NCBI RefSeq assembly: GCF_000283155.1
Contig: NW_004454197.1
Location: 16,007,658-16,071,657 of the forward strand
Source of the DNA: Ceratotherium simum simum
Taxonomy: Eukaryota; Chordata; Mammalia; Perissodactyla; Rhinocerotidae
Length of the DNA: 64,000 nt
Direction of reading: 5' to 3'
This document shows positions 13,600 through 26,482 of the stretch, piece after piece. Under the pieces are notes generated by a model, which ran no database searches, was not told the origin of the DNA, and saw only the letters and a program-made list of their open reading frames with translations. How positions within the stretch are numbered: position 1 is the first letter of the stretch; every line of letters begins with the position of its first letter. Position numbers and translations under genes: made by a program.

Positions 13600-13930
13600 T
13601 CCTTGTCCTGGGCACTTAAAGGACATTATCTCATTATCTCACCATGTCCATTTTAGTTTAGATTAGTTTCCTGATTCAGTTAATACATTCCTACATTTCT
13701 TGATGCCCCAAACATCCGCTGATAGTCCAGGTTATGCCAGTCACTGTGCCCGCTCTGGGGTAAACAAGGAGAGTAACCCACAGCCCGTGTCTGGAAGGAT
13801 CTGCTCACCTAGTGGGGATTGTGGGTCTGTGTTGCAAAGATAAGGAAACCGAGGTTAGCAGGGGCTCACTTGTCTAGGGACACCTGGCTGAGATCTGGTG
13901 CCTCCCAAGCCTGCTCTTTGCACTGAGCCA
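13600..13930 (-). repeat. MIR pieces (antisense), interrupted
   Basis: The 13600-13660 and 13830-13930 parts follow antisense MIR (tgggcacttaaagg; gataaggaaaccgaggttag). The middle 170 bases resemble another old dispersed repeat that I cannot name. Confidence 0.5.
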
Positions 13931-14663
13931 GGCTGTTCCCAGCCAGGAGCAGGCCATGTTATGCTGGGCTAATGATGCTGGCAGGTCAGGGGAGCCCCTC
14001 TGGGCTGTCACCCTCCTTCTCCACCAGTCACAGCCCGTGCATGGTAATTGAGCTCAGCCTCAGCCTGTGGTCACACCTGGCCTACAAGCAGGTCTGGGGC
14101 AGAGACTGGCCTGGTCTCTGCTCAGCTGGCCAGTTGGCAGTGAGCTTCTCCTGGCTGGCAGAACCACGGTTCTCAAACTGTGCACACCCAGAGGGCTCAG
14201 AGAGATCACTGCAGGTGTTCTCAGCTGAATATATCACTATGGGCCAGGCTTAAAGAGCCCACCTCCCCAGGGGAAAAGCTTAGGTGTGAAGAGCCTGGGG
14301 ACCACCAGCTACCGCTAGCTCACTGTTCAGACTCCTGGATTACAAAGGGAGTCTATGAAATACCGCAACAAAGGAAAACCGCCGTCCAGCCACCTGCATG
14401 GGGAATACAGGAGCAGCAGGGGTTCACCCCACCTTTTCAGGCAGGATGAAGTCCTGAATCCCTCTCAGAGCCCTGCTCTCAGCTCTGCCTGCTTCGCTCT
14501 CTTCATTTCACACTCTCGTCCTCCTCGCCCATGGCTCTCCAGCCTCACTGGCCACATTTTAGTCTCTCAGACATGCCGAGCACCTACTCCAGACAAGACT
14601 TTCAAACGGGGGTCTGGTCTCAGGAAGCTTCTTCCTCCCCCTCATCGAATGCCATCCTTGTTG

Positions 14664-14850
14664 AACACAAAGTGACCTTGGCAAGATATTTCACCTCTCT
14701 GTGCCTCAATTCCCTTCTCTGTAAAAATGGAAAAAAAAAATAACCATCTCAAAGGGTTGACATGAGAATTAAACACTATTTGTCAAGCGCCTGGGATACC
14801 TGCTGGCATAAGGAATGTGCTAGATGAGTATTAGCTATTTTATGACTAAT
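14664..14850 (+). repeat. MIR (sense)
   Basis: gaccttggcaagatatttca, ctctgtgcctcaattccctt, tctgtaaaaatgg and gggttgacatgagaattaaa follow the sense MIR consensus closely, to the 3' end. Confidence 0.8.
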
Positions 14851-14855
14851 TGTCC

Positions 14856-15108
14856 TTCAGGTTTCTGCTTACCTGTCACCTCCTTGATGAGGTTTTCCCC
14901 AACCCTCCCGTCTGGACCACCCTCCCAATGCACCATGTCTTAGCACTTGTACTTTCGTTTCATTGTATTGCTCGCAGCTTCTATTTCCACACTGATTGCG
15001 CAAATTTTTTTCATGTTCGTGTACGTGTCTCTGGATCGCAGGCTCAGCAATGCTGAACATCATACTTGGCACAATGCAGATGAACCTCAAATCAAAAGAA
15101 TGAATGAA
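14856..15108 (+). mobile_element. L2 3' end (sense)
   Basis: gtcacctccttgatgaggtt, ttccccaaccctcccgtctg, the central tagcacttgta part and the terminal aatgaatgaatga are the L2 3' region in order. It lies 470 bp before the M4 exon and immediately after a MIR. Confidence 0.75.
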
Positions 15109-15582
15109 TGATTTGGTGAATTCTAGTGGGAGAGACTTAGGATATAGTTATTGAAGTTTGAAAGAAAGCATTTTTGTAGGCATGAACACCCTACGTCTGC
15201 AGTCTGAGGGTTTGCTGCATCCATTTCCATATCTCCCAATTTTATCCTCAGAGCTCGCCCCAGAATCCCACGCGAAGGCCCCTTATGTGCTTTGCTGTTG
15301 GACTTTATCCATGGGCAGTGGGACGGGGTGGGAGAGGGCATTGAGGCTTTTGAGGAGGAAAGTGACAAAACCCGATGTGTATTTTGAGAAGAGCGCCCTT
15401 CCTGCAGAGTGGAGAACAGATTGGGGGCGGGGAGGTGGGGGAAATGGGTTGGGAGGGAGAGGGCTGCTATGATGGTTCAGTGTAGACCGCAGAGGGGCCA
15501 GTGTGGTGGGGAAGGGGTCAGGGCCCCCATGGCTGTGTTCATGTGGTCAGTGGCTGCGGCTCACCTGGATTGTGTCTTACAG

Positions 15583-15823
15583 GATCCTGGAGCTGCAGGA
15601 CACCGGGGACCTAGATGTGCTCAAGCAGAAGTGGTGGCCACACACAGGCCGCTGCGACCTCACCAGCCACACTAGTGCCCAGGCCGACGGCAAGTCCCTC
15701 AAGCTGCACAGCTTCGCTGGGGTCTTCTGCATCCTGGCCGTCGGCCTCCTCCTCGCCTGCCTGGTGGCCGCCCTGGAGTTGTGGTGGAACAGCAACCGGT
15801 GCCACCAGGAGACCCCCAAGGAG
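15583..15823 (+). CDS. GRID1: GRID1 exon encoding S2 end and transmembrane segment M4
   Basis: The 241-nt exon begins with one base completing Arg, then 80 codons starting [18 protein letters not shown] and ending CHQETPKE. The first 43 residues finish the extracellular ligand-binding lobe, including the GRC cysteine that should pair with DDDC of the preceding exon. Residues about 44-68 (nt 15713-15787) form a hydrophobic helix, [11 protein letters not shown] through LELWW, which is the M4 membrane segment; the following NSNRCHQ stretch is the start of the cytosolic tail. The acceptor is gtgtcttacag|G. The donor GAG|gtctgt departs from the usual GTRAGT, so it looks weak; the frame stays open for 55 codons into the intron before TAA at 15989-15991. 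Phase out is 0, joining DKEVNLEQ in the last exon. Confidence 0.96.
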
Positions 15824-15991
15824 GTCTGTGCCCTGGGTCCCGCTTCTCCATTCCACAGCCTCGAGGCAGGAGAGTCACCCCGGGCCACTCGGTGGGCGGT
15901 TTTCTCCCAGTTAGTGTTTACCAGAGTCATTGGTCCAGATGCTGCAGTGTTCTATATTGGGGGATGGTGTCACTGCTTTATTATGATTTAA
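15824..15991 (+). other. In-frame read-through of the last GRID1 intron to a TAA stop
   Basis: The M4 exon reading frame remains open for 55 codons past a weak donor and stops at 15989-15991. If the intron were retained, the protein would keep M4 but have an unrelated tail without GTSI. There is no evidence that this is expressed; it is noted because the donor departs from consensus. Confidence 0.3.
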
Positions 15992-16483
15992 AAGCCAGAG
16001 AACAAATGTAGGGGATGTTTTCATGCTTGAACAAAGTGCTAAGGCACCAGCCATGGCCACTAAAGTCCTGTATTTATCTATAGAGCGGGTACAGCATGAG
16101 CAGCGCCAGAGAGCCCTTCCCCACCCTGCCCTGCCCATGTGCCTCCACCCTGACCTGGAGAGACCAACTGTAGGGTAAGAGAGGAGACTGCATTCCTTCC
16201 TGGTTCTCTTTGCCTTCTCACCAAGGGCCACGGGGCCCTGCTCTCCCAGCGTGTGTGTGGGGACTGGCCCCTGCCCTCCCACCACCCCTTCCTCTCTCTC
16301 TTCCTCCTCCTGGCAGGGCCCAGCCTTGCCCACGTCCCTCCAGGGCACACCCAGCACAAGGAACTTTGTGGCTCTGTCCAGACTCCAGGTTCCGGGTACA
16401 CTTCCCTCGCTGTGCACCAACCACAAGCTCATTCTGCCTTCGACATTTCCTTCTCATAGGGTTCTTGTTCTTCTTCAAGCTCA

Positions 16484-16500
16484 TTTTTTTTTTTTTTTAA
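16484..16500 (+). repeat. Poly(T) run
   Basis: An uninterrupted T tract in the last GRID1 intron, without a recognisable SINE or L1 attached. Confidence 0.7.
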
Positions 16501-17627
16501 TGTAAAGCCTTCACCAAGTTCCCCCAGAGACGATTCTTCTAAGGGAGAGTGGCAAGGAGTGTCATTTGATGATGATGCTCTACCAGCAGAAACCTCACCC
16601 AGGCATGACAGCCCCAGCCCCACTACTTAATCCAAAGAGGCAGCATCGCCATGGCCACCATCTCTGCAGCCTGGAGAGACTGGCCGCACTGCCGTGTGTG
16701 AGTCTGTGCTGGAGCCCTGGCGGGGGTGGTGGTGAGGACAGACTCTCCATTCATACCAGGAAGGGAGCTCTCTGTCATCACACTTAGTTTTTCCTGGAAG
16801 GAGCTTGCTGTTTGACTCAGCATATCTGAAATGTTCTGGGGACATCCATCTTCCTCTCGTGCCTCTTGTAAACCTCCATGTAAGGAAATGCAAGGCCTGG
16901 GTCTGCCACAGCCTCAGAGGCTCTCCCATCAACCCTAGCCACAAGAGAGAAGGAGGGAAAAGATTTAAGGAAAACCCACTGAAAGGAACAGTTAATTGTC
17001 CCTTCCCAAGCTTCTTTTGCTACTGGAAAATTTTCTATGAAGAAGTCACTGAGAGGGACAGTGAATTATTCTGACAAGTGGTTTTAAGGAAGGACCACAA
17101 ATATCTCCCCCCTCCAGCCTGCTCCTCCTGTCAGCTCCCTTTCTGTGTTGTGGCCAGGGCACCCTTCATCTGCTTATCCCCACCCGGGTCCATATGCACA
17201 GAAGGATCAGTGGGCAGCTAGGGTGGAGTGGTGCTAGAGCCACCCGCAGTGGGATCAGGGAGGACCAGCTCACATTGCACTCATTCTCCATGTTGTTTGT
17301 TTGGTGTTTTGTTTTTCCCTAAGCCTGCAGCCTGATTTCCTCTGTGCAAATGCCCACTGGGGCAGGGGAGCAGGAGAGGTTTTCCAGGTGGGCGAGTGTT
17401 GTGTTGTCATGGAGCGAGCATTGTGCTGTCCTGGGATGGTGTGGGCAGAATGGGGGCCCAGGGGACACAGGCTCAGCCCTCCAGAATGTCCTTTGTGAGC
17501 CAGGTACAGGGAGAGGCCATCCTTCATCTGGATTGGAAGTCCTTGTCTGCTTCCAGTCATGTCCCTTTACATCCCCTAGTTCAATGTTTAGTGACCAGGG
17601 CAGCCTGGACAGCCCAATGAATTGTCA

Positions 17628-17722
17628 CAGTGTATATGTGTGTGTGTGTATGTGTGAGAGAGAGAGAGACAGAGAGAAAGAGAAAGAGAGGGAGAGAGAA
17701 AGGGATTGAGAGACAGAGTGAT
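17628..17722 (+). repeat. TG then GA compound microsatellite
   Basis: A tgtgtgtgtgtatgtg tract passes directly into a long GA-rich purine run (gagagagagagacagagag and similar) of about 70 bases. Confidence 0.9.
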
Positions 17723-19589
17723 CATTGCAGGGACACAAAAGGCAGAACGAAAGAGAAAAAGACCAGGAGACCAAGGGATGACCTAGCTGTGAGGAACAAC
17801 TCCCTTCTTGCCCATAAAGCATCCTCTTCTTCCTTTCTGGCTTCTGCATAAGCCCGGGATCTCAGGCACAAGAGGAGAGGATGAAATACATTGGTCCTAC
17901 TTGGAAAATGTGGAACTTTCCACACGGGCTGCCAACTGCTTCTAGACAGGAATGAGGACTGAAGAAGAGGTAGGTTGGAAAAGCACACTAGCTGCCTTTC
18001 CAGCCTCTTCTGGGTTGCTAAAAAGGGTTGCATGGTAAAAGAAGGAAATGTTCCGTCTTTTGTCTATTTTTATGGGTTTCTGATTTTCAAATGAAATTTC
18101 TCTCTCCCTCCTCTTCTTCCTTTAATGAGTCTGCCTATAGGGATATGGCCCTTGTTCTCAGGGGGCTTACTCCGACATGGGCAGATGTGATCAAGAGGTG
18201 GGTCCATCCTGTTGATCAGAGCCATCCTTAAGTGAGCAGCAGGTACCCTGGAAGTGCCAAGGGGCACCAAGCCCAGCCAGGGCATGGTGGGGTCACAAAG
18301 GGTAGGGATATTGGTTAGTGAAGAGCTCTTGGGGCTTGGGGTTGTTAGAACTGACTGTTGAAGATTTGGTACAAATCCTAGAGCTGGAGATGAGATTAGA
18401 AGTTGCCTTTCTGGCAAGGTGAACAGTGTGGGGGTAAACAAGGTCATCACCCCTCCCAGAACTCTGGGGACTGGAGCGTCAGCATCAGCAAGGAGACGGG
18501 GGTGGAGGAGGCTGGGGTAGGAGGCAGGGCCTCACTCTGAAGGACTCAGGTCCTAGGGGGTTTGACTCACCACGGAGGGAATAGGAACCAGGAAAGGGGT
18601 TGAAGCAACAGGATTTTAAAAGCATATCTTTAAACATTTGACAAATAGTGATGATATTTAATCCAGAACTACTTTGTGTTACTGGTTGCCCATGTTTTAT
18701 GGAGCAGCATTTGCAATTAGGCGAGAGTGTCTGGTTAATCTTAGAATGCTTCATTTTGGGACATTGGCCATATTTCTTAAGAGCCAGAGACCTGTCTTTG
18801 GGTGGCGTCCTAATCATGTTTAATGGCTTGTGCTGGGCTGTCTTCAGAGTTTAGACACCTACTTGAGGAAGAGTAGTAATGCGCGTTCACCCCTTAATAT
18901 TCATGTGGATTTGAGCTCATATTTTTTTCTAAGGAATCAGACGATTATGTAGTTGCCTGATACCGGTGTGTGCACCAGGCTCCGCAGAGGCAGTAAAGAG
19001 CCACTTGCTAGATTTATGGGGGAAGTGGAGCCATTGCTCTGAAATAAAATATTCATGAAATAAAGATGAGAACTGCACAAATGGGAGATGACATGAGGGG
19101 TGAGGGATGAATCATCCGTCACTGGCCTGGGAGGTTGGAATTCTTGTTGCTTCCTGCCTTGCCTGCCCTCCCCCAGTCCTGCTTCCATTGTAGACAGGAG
19201 CTGACAGAGGCCAGGGTGACCAGGCAGCAGCAGCAGAGTAGCAGCCAGGCCCCTCTGCTCTGGCAAGTGGGCCAGCTTCTGTCTGCATGCCCCTACAATG
19301 CACTCCTGCTCTCCGTGGAAGATTTGGTCCTAGGGACACTCCCTTTGGCTCTACACCCTTCCCTGTCTCCACTCCTCTGATGCTTCTTCAACACCACATA
19401 GAGACTTTCTCTCTTGTATCTTTTCCCTCTTCATTTATGCCAGCTCATAGTGTTGCCCTGAGGTTCAACAGGGGAAGGTGTCTAAAGTGCCTCCTGCCCC
19501 TTGGGGCTGCTTGGTCAATGGTGGCCAAGGGGCCACTCCTTTAGAGGACCTTGTGATGGGCAGTGAGGAAGATGAGTCACACCTTAGGG

Positions 19590-19710
19590 AACCTTCTCTG
19601 TGCCAGGAAAATTACATGTTATCTTCTTAACTCTCCTTGACTCTCTTCAATGACATTCGAGGAAGGCATCTGTATCCCTGGAGAAATGGGACTCAGAAGT
19701 GGCAGGAGCA
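19590..19710 (-). repeat. MIR fragment (antisense)
   Basis: ttctctgtgccaggaaaatt, followed by atccctggagaaatgggact, fits a diverged antisense MIR. Confidence 0.45.
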
Positions 19711-20253
19711 GAACTGACATATGAAAGATGTGTCTGCTGCTTGGCCTTCCATTGGATGCGTGCAGAAGCAGGGGTTCCTGCCTAGCATTTTCCGGAGAAT
19801 TTGAAGAATGAGGGGTGTAACTGGGAGTTCTTCCCCGAGCCAGGCTCCTGGCTCCTAGCGAGATATTTACATCCTCTGGACTCCAGTTTTTCTCTTCTGC
19901 TGAAAACTGAATCTGGCCCATGGCTACCCTGCTGACATCAGCCCACTCAGCATGAGGGTAAGGATAGCGAGTGCACGTGTCAGTAAGAAAGCACTGGACA
20001 CTCATCATACACCAGTATGTACCTCAGAACCAGCACAGACATCACTTCCCTCCGTAAACCTCCCTGCCCTCCTCCACAGGCCACCTCTCTGTGTATACAC
20101 TCTTGGTGGGTGTGACTTTGAATTGTCGCTAATGGTTTACCTACCTGTCTCTGCTTCAAGTCTGCTGGCGCTTCCCCACCTCTGCATTCCCGTCACTTTG
20201 CCCGGTCTCTGGATCAGTGGAGCCTCTTGTTAAGGGTGATGAAGAAACTGAAG

Positions 20254-20357
20254 TATTGAGCACCTTCTATGTGCCAGGGACCAAGATGGATGCTTTACCA
20301 AGAACATTAGCTTATCAGGTAGTAGGAGCTCAAAAGTGTTTATTGAATGAATGAACC
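20254..20357 (-). repeat. MIR fragment and adjoining SINE/L2 end
   Basis: tattgagcaccttctatgtg is a near-consensus antisense MIR start. It is followed by gtgtttattgaatgaatgaa, an opposite-strand L2/MIR terminus. Confidence 0.55.
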
Positions 20358-20426
20358 AGTCTGGGCTCCTCTAAAGAAAACATTATTAATGTTAAATTGT
20401 TGTGTAATCATTGCACTTGGATCAAT

Positions 20427-20615
20427 GACTTTCAATTCTGGCTGCACATCAGAGGTGATTAATCCTGGAGCTTTTTAGAAATACAGATGCTTGGGCTCCG
20501 TCCCCCAAAGGGTCTTATCAGGTAGATCTGGACAACTATAATTTCTAGAAGCTCTACATTTGCTTCTGATATCCTGCCCAAAAATGAAAACACTGGTCTG
20601 CACTATCCTTCCCAG
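20427..20615 (+). mobile_element. hAT-Charlie (MER5-type) element
   Basis: ggctgcacatcagaggtgat, ctggagctttttagaaatac and agatgcttgggctccgtccc follow the MER5-type non-autonomous hAT consensus. Both termini are diverged and I see no clear 8-bp duplication. Confidence 0.65.
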
Positions 20616-20654
20616 AAGAAATTGGGAACACTCAGCCTGGAATGTGGAGAAGGG

Positions 20655-20745
20655 CTCAGGTTTTGGAGCCGGGTAGATGTGGACTCTGATCCTGACCTTC
20701 CACTTACTGTGGAACTGTATGAACTTGAGCAAGTCTCTTCACCCC
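20655..20745 (+). repeat. MIR fragment (sense)
   Basis: gttttggagccgggtagatg, accttccacttactgtggaa and gagcaagtctcttcaccc match the 5' half of MIR. Confidence 0.6.
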
Positions 20746-20899
20746 ACGTACATGTGCTGTGACCACCTGTGGTGCGAGGTGTTCGCTGGCTCTGTCGTCT
20801 CATTGCCCTCTCCTATGAAATCTGTGGTTGAGCCCATCAGAACTTTTTCTCATGATGGTCTAAAAATGGCCCACCATCTCCTGAGACCACTTCATTGAC

Positions 20900-22300
20900 T
20901 TAGCGTTCAGCTTCTTTGCTCTTACACAACCATGACTCTCAGGCCCCCAGCCCAGCCCTTCGGGGTCAGGCAAGTCTTTGGAGCAACACCTAAGATCAGG
21001 CTGATGGCATTTCTCTCAGCTGTTGGGTCTCAGTGGTAACAAGAGAACGCCTCCTACAAGCGTCCCAGGCAGGTGGGAAGTCCCCCATCCTATTTTGTTC
21101 CTGCCCAACTTAAGGTAGGAGCCGTTGGACTCCAAACAAAGTCAGTTCTAATGAGTCCCACGTGTAACTGGCTATTACATAGATAGTTTGGTTAATTACC
21201 GTTTTCCAATACACTGTATTATTTCCACGTTGGTGAACAGCAGCTTAATTACAGAACTTTCTCTCTCTGGAAGACAATGCCTGGGAGAGGGTCCCAAGTA
21301 ACCTCTGTTGGTGCATCTGTTGTTATGTTTAATATGAGGTGAGAAATACAGAGCTGGAATTCAGCTTGATTCACGGATAAATGCAGTCAGTGAATTTTAT
21401 ATCATATTTAGGGATGTCTGACTAGGTCAGTTACTGACGGTAAATTAGTGCAGGCAGCAGCAAGTTTCCAAGTCTCTCTCCACAGCTGTCATTACCTGGT
21501 CGAACGCCGAAACCCTGAGATAATGAGGATGTAAACTGATGTAGTTCACATAAAAAAGTCCATTATTTGAATTTGTGTAACAGAATAGAATGCCCCATTT
21601 TGTCTAAAATATAGATAATTATTCAAATCACTCCTGCCTCTTTCCTTGAGCAGGCGGATTATTTCTGTCTCCTCTTTCCTTGGCCAGGGGCCACCAGACA
21701 TGACTTAGTGTGTACTAAATCTGTGGCCCCAGGTAGTCCAAGGAGACGATGCTTCCAGAGTTTCCGAGCAAAGTGGTTTTCTCCAGTTCTCTGCACTTCA
21801 GCTCTGGCCCCCTAAGCAGTGGCGGAAGCAGGCAGCTTAGAGGACATATTAGGACACTCGGAAACGGGCTGCACGTGTTTTCCAGAGAGGCTACGGAGGC
21901 ATCGGCTTTAAGTTCTACCCATTTTCTTATCCGGTTAAATAATCAATAGAGGAAGCTCATGATGGCATCCTCTTCTCCCAGGGTTTGTTTTTGTGTTGGA
22001 GCTACAGGCAGTAATAGAATTTGAATAGAATGAGGTGCCTCTGGTGTGGAGAGGGAGAATTTCTCGACTGCCGTTTGGGGTGGGGAGGTCTCCTTGGGAC
22101 GTGTGTTCAGTTGGTGTGGACATTTTCTCTGTGACCTGACGTGGAGAGGTTACAGGTTAATGAGTAACCTGAAGTGGAGCTTGATACCCACTGCACAGCT
22201 CTGTAGTCCTTCTTGGAACTGCTTCATTTGTCCTTAATGTGAGGCAAGAAAACATACATGGATTTAAGAAATTATATATTCAAGCTCTTTCCTCCAAAAA
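20900..22300 (+). other. Repeat-poor intronic stretch with clustered TAATTA-type motifs
   Basis: No recognisable repeat, exon or RNA gene in about 1.4 kb. At 21190-21250 ggttaattaccg and cttaattacag lie close together, and AT-rich motifs continue to about 21640. It is a candidate conserved non-coding element by absence of repeats and motif content only. Confidence 0.3.
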
Positions 22301-25300
22301 TACTGACTCTAGGGTAATTGAGCTGTGTCGACACCCACACTCTGGGCTGGTCTTTATTCTAGATGCTTTGATATTACCTGATCGACCCTCACAGCTGTGA
22401 TGATTATGCTAAATTGGTGCCTGTGCCTACCACTTTTATAATACTACCCCCAAACCTCCTCTCCCTTGTACTTCAGTGGTGAACGATCCCATCTCAGAGA
22501 CCTCCCTGGCTCACGTTTTTCTTCAGAGGATTTTGGTTGGTTGGTCTTCCCCCAAAGCTCTGCTTATGTTTTGTGTCCCTGGTGTTCGGTAGAGAGGACT
22601 CCTTTCACTTTGTCTCCACTCTCAACTCTCTGCCTCTCTATGGGCCTTCTTGGACAGGAAGTTCTCCTTTCTCTATCTCTAGACCACGGCAAAATGGGGA
22701 GCATCCCCTGAATGCTTGTCCTGGCTCCATGTTCAATTGACTTTGAGAAAGAGGGCCAGGCCCCCTCTTATAACTGCCAGAAGCCAGAGTGAACCCAGCT
22801 GGGACCAAGACACTCGCCTCCCACTCCTAATTAGTCTACTCTTAAACTTTACTTCTTTGCATCCCCAAAAGGATCCTTAAAGCCCTTAAAAGAAAATAAA
22901 AAGAAGGAAAAGGCAAGATTATGCAACTCACCCTTTCTTCCAGTGATCCCAGGACCGATGGTCGTCAGTTTTCCTTTGATGGAAACTAAAGGCTCTGCCA
23001 GTGGTGGCACCCAGCTCGTCCAGCCTTCTCCAAGCTTTGCTGGCTGCAAAGAAAGGAGAAGGTTACATTATTGATGCTGAAAAGTGTCTGGATTTCTCTC
23101 TCAATTTCTCCAGCTTCCAGGCTCTCTGGTACCTGTTTTGTGCCCTTCATACAGTTTGAAATGAAAATAGCCTGTAGATAACGCATATTTCCCAACACAG
23201 CTGTGGCACTGACTTGGCTAATGCAGATGAAACAGCTGTATCAGAAGCTTATCAGGAGCTCATAGCAGCCATGAGAAGGCTGGAGAAGCAGGCTGGGTGA
23301 TGGGCAGGAGTCAAGACTTGTGCAGAGGACTGGGAGGCAGGATCTAGGAGGATGGTCACAGAACATACAGTTTGGCGAAGCACTACTGCTGTAATGTATG
23401 GAACACCAACTATTTTCTGTCTCTTTGTTCAGGATTCAGATTCAGTCCTACTGTCCCTGCTTGGGTCATGGTCCTACCTCTTGGCTACAGGTGGGCAGGG
23501 CACCTGTCAAACTGTTATCTAGTGGGAAAGAAGTAATTCCCCAAAATCAAATAAACCATGGTCTTCTTAGAAAGGGAGAATTGATGCTCAGTGGCCCTAA
23601 AACAGCCAGTGCCCAACATAGCAGTTAAAAATACTATTAAAATATTTTCACATGCAAGAACGAAAACAAAACAGATAAATAAAACACAGAGAAAAGAGCA
23701 AGGTTGCACAGAGCTGGATCAATCATGCTGTAAGATAATTAAGATGAGAACTTGAATTTAGTTTGTTATATCTTTTACCAACTGTTGAAGAAGTCAGTGA
23801 AAGACAGTGCATGCATCATATTCAGCCTGGCTAAGTAAAGGCCTAATATTCTCCAGCTACTTCCCCCAATTTCACCTATGACATTTGCCACCCAGAGGTG
23901 TCCCCAACTCAGAGCTTCTCTCCCAGCATCAATGAGCTGAGCTCTGCTGTATGGGGCTTCAGATCACTGGAATCTTGGCTCTACCCATGGGGCTGTGACA
24001 ATGATTTCTGATGTTGTTTTCAGCTATGACACTGAGCCATGCTCCATGGTCTCTTCCTCCTTCAAACCAGTTGGCTTTCTTCTACTGAGATTTCCTCTTG
24101 GGCTGGAATGGATTCTTCATTGCCTCACGAGTGTTGTCAGTTTTCTTGTTCTGGGAAAGGTTCTGGGAAAGATAGCAGGTGTCCCACCAGAAGCCAAGCT
24201 CTGTGTGCCAGTTATGAACTCAACAAAGGTGTGGAGAAAGCAGTGGCCCCGTGTTCTCCATGCCAGGGGGTGTTGGGAGCAAGGAGTGAACTGCAGAGGC
24301 AGCTTCCTTGCCCGAGAAATACCGGGTTGAGACTTCATGGGGGTTAGCCCATGGTTGTGCACTCGTGTGAGGGGGCGCTCACACCAGTTATTCAGGGTTC
24401 CCACTTCCTGGGGAAAATCTTCTCCCACCAGCCCCGTAGGAGCTCAAAGCAGCCAGTGGAATGGCCCTTAGATTTGTGTAGTTCCTTCTTTTTTTTCTGA
24501 AAGCACATTCAGGGTTTTTACATTTCATAGTGTTTCTAACAACCCTACAGGGAGCACAGGGGACAGGTTCATCTGTCTACTACATGGACGTCAACATTAG
24601 ACAGCCAGTGGTGTTCTGTCTTGGAGTGGGGCTTTGACGTGGTATATCTCTCAGGGTTTGACATCAGGGAAGCGTAGGCAGTAAGCATGGCCTTGCCTGG
24701 CACCTCAGCACTCACACTGCCTGGAAATAGGACTGCAACTTCTAACACCTCATCGAGGAGCTGGCGTGGCTCCTCCGTGGACACCTGGCCTTGTGCCCCT
24801 CCTCACTGGGGGAAACCAAGGAAGTAGATCACATTGCCTTTGTCTTTAAGGAGCTTTCAAGCAGTTGGGACTCCTTGATTTACTCTGACACTGTAGACAA
24901 AACATCAGGTTATTTGAAAGGAATAATATTTGTTCTGTTTTATTATTTTCTTAAGGAAATAAGTAAATGAACAAACAAAACAATTTCTTTGACGCCATTC
25001 ACCATATGGAGAAAGGTGTGAAGGTCACCCATCTCAGCAGCCTCTAGCTCTCATGATACCAGGAAAGTCATGATACCAGCTAAGCCCTGGGAGGTCCCTT
25101 TCCTCACCGCCCCCACCCCTCCTCCTCAGCCAGGAAAGAGGCCCCATAAGCCTTCCAGACAGAGAAATTCCTCCTCCCTGGCATCTCTGGCGATTTTTCA
25201 CGAGGAGAGCAGGGGCCTCAGGGTGAGACAGGACTTCACTCCCTACTCCAGGCTTCCGGTGCTGCCTCTGCTGTTCACAGGCTTCTGACTCTGAGGAGGT

Positions 25301-25619
25301 CGTTGGCCTTCCAGAACCCAAGCCTCTTTTTGTATAAGGTGAGGATGGTCAAGCCAGGTCTTCTGAACACTGTGAAGTCTAAATGGCAAATACGTGGGTC
25401 ACATTAGGGTCTCAAGGACCATTCCATTTTATTCCCATGGGACTCCTTTCCTCTCCTTCTGTCTCTGCCAGTTCTTCAAAGCATCTTCTCCCAAGGGTTG
25501 CCTCTGAGTGTGCCAGCAATTCTAAGCAGAGTGCGGAGGGTGGCACATGCTGCCAAGGCCCGCTGGCTGGGTCTTTGCTACCTAGGGGCACTGTCCTAGG
25601 CTACTGGTTCCCCAGGTAA

Positions 25620-26216
<597 letters not shown>

Positions 26217-26346
26217 CCGCGCCGCCTGCCCTCCCGCCCGCCCATCCACCCACCCGACCAGCAGAGCTTTTTAATACAAGAAAACAACAACACAAACCAC
26301 ACACACACACGCGCACACACACATACAAAGACTCTTTCATTTTTCT

Positions 26347-26364
26347 TGTACATATGTGTAAATA
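26347..26364 (+). promoter_or_regulatory. Two adjacent Pumilio-response-element matches in GRID1 3' UTR
   Basis: TGTACATA at 26347-26354 and TGTAAATA at 26357-26364 both match the Pumilio consensus UGUAHAUA exactly and are separated by two bases. They lie about 115 nt before the poly(A) signal, on the coding strand. Binding is inferred from the motif only. Confidence 0.55.
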
Positions 26365-26476
26365 ATGACAGAATGGAGTGGGGTAAAAGTGTATTTTGAA
26401 TATTCCCAATTTTCGAAGTCAGTAAAAAAAAAACACAAAAACTGTATGAATGACTTTGTAAATTTTGTTCTATATG

Positions 26477-26482
26477 AATAAA
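26477..26482 (+). terminator. Polyadenylation signal AATAAA of GRID1
   Basis: A canonical AATAAA hexamer lies about 260 nt after the GRID1 stop, with T/G-rich sequence 15-30 nt downstream (ttacttgtgatcattctg), the usual arrangement for cleavage. Confidence 0.8.

Noticed and set aside
14160..14250. accacggttctcaaactgtg as the start of another hAT element
   Set aside because: Only one terminus is visible, with no matching end or 8-bp duplication.
15911..16432. 173-codon frame on the - strand in the GRID1 last intron
   Set aside because: No domain similarity, no splice context, low-complexity Arg/Gly/Glu composition.
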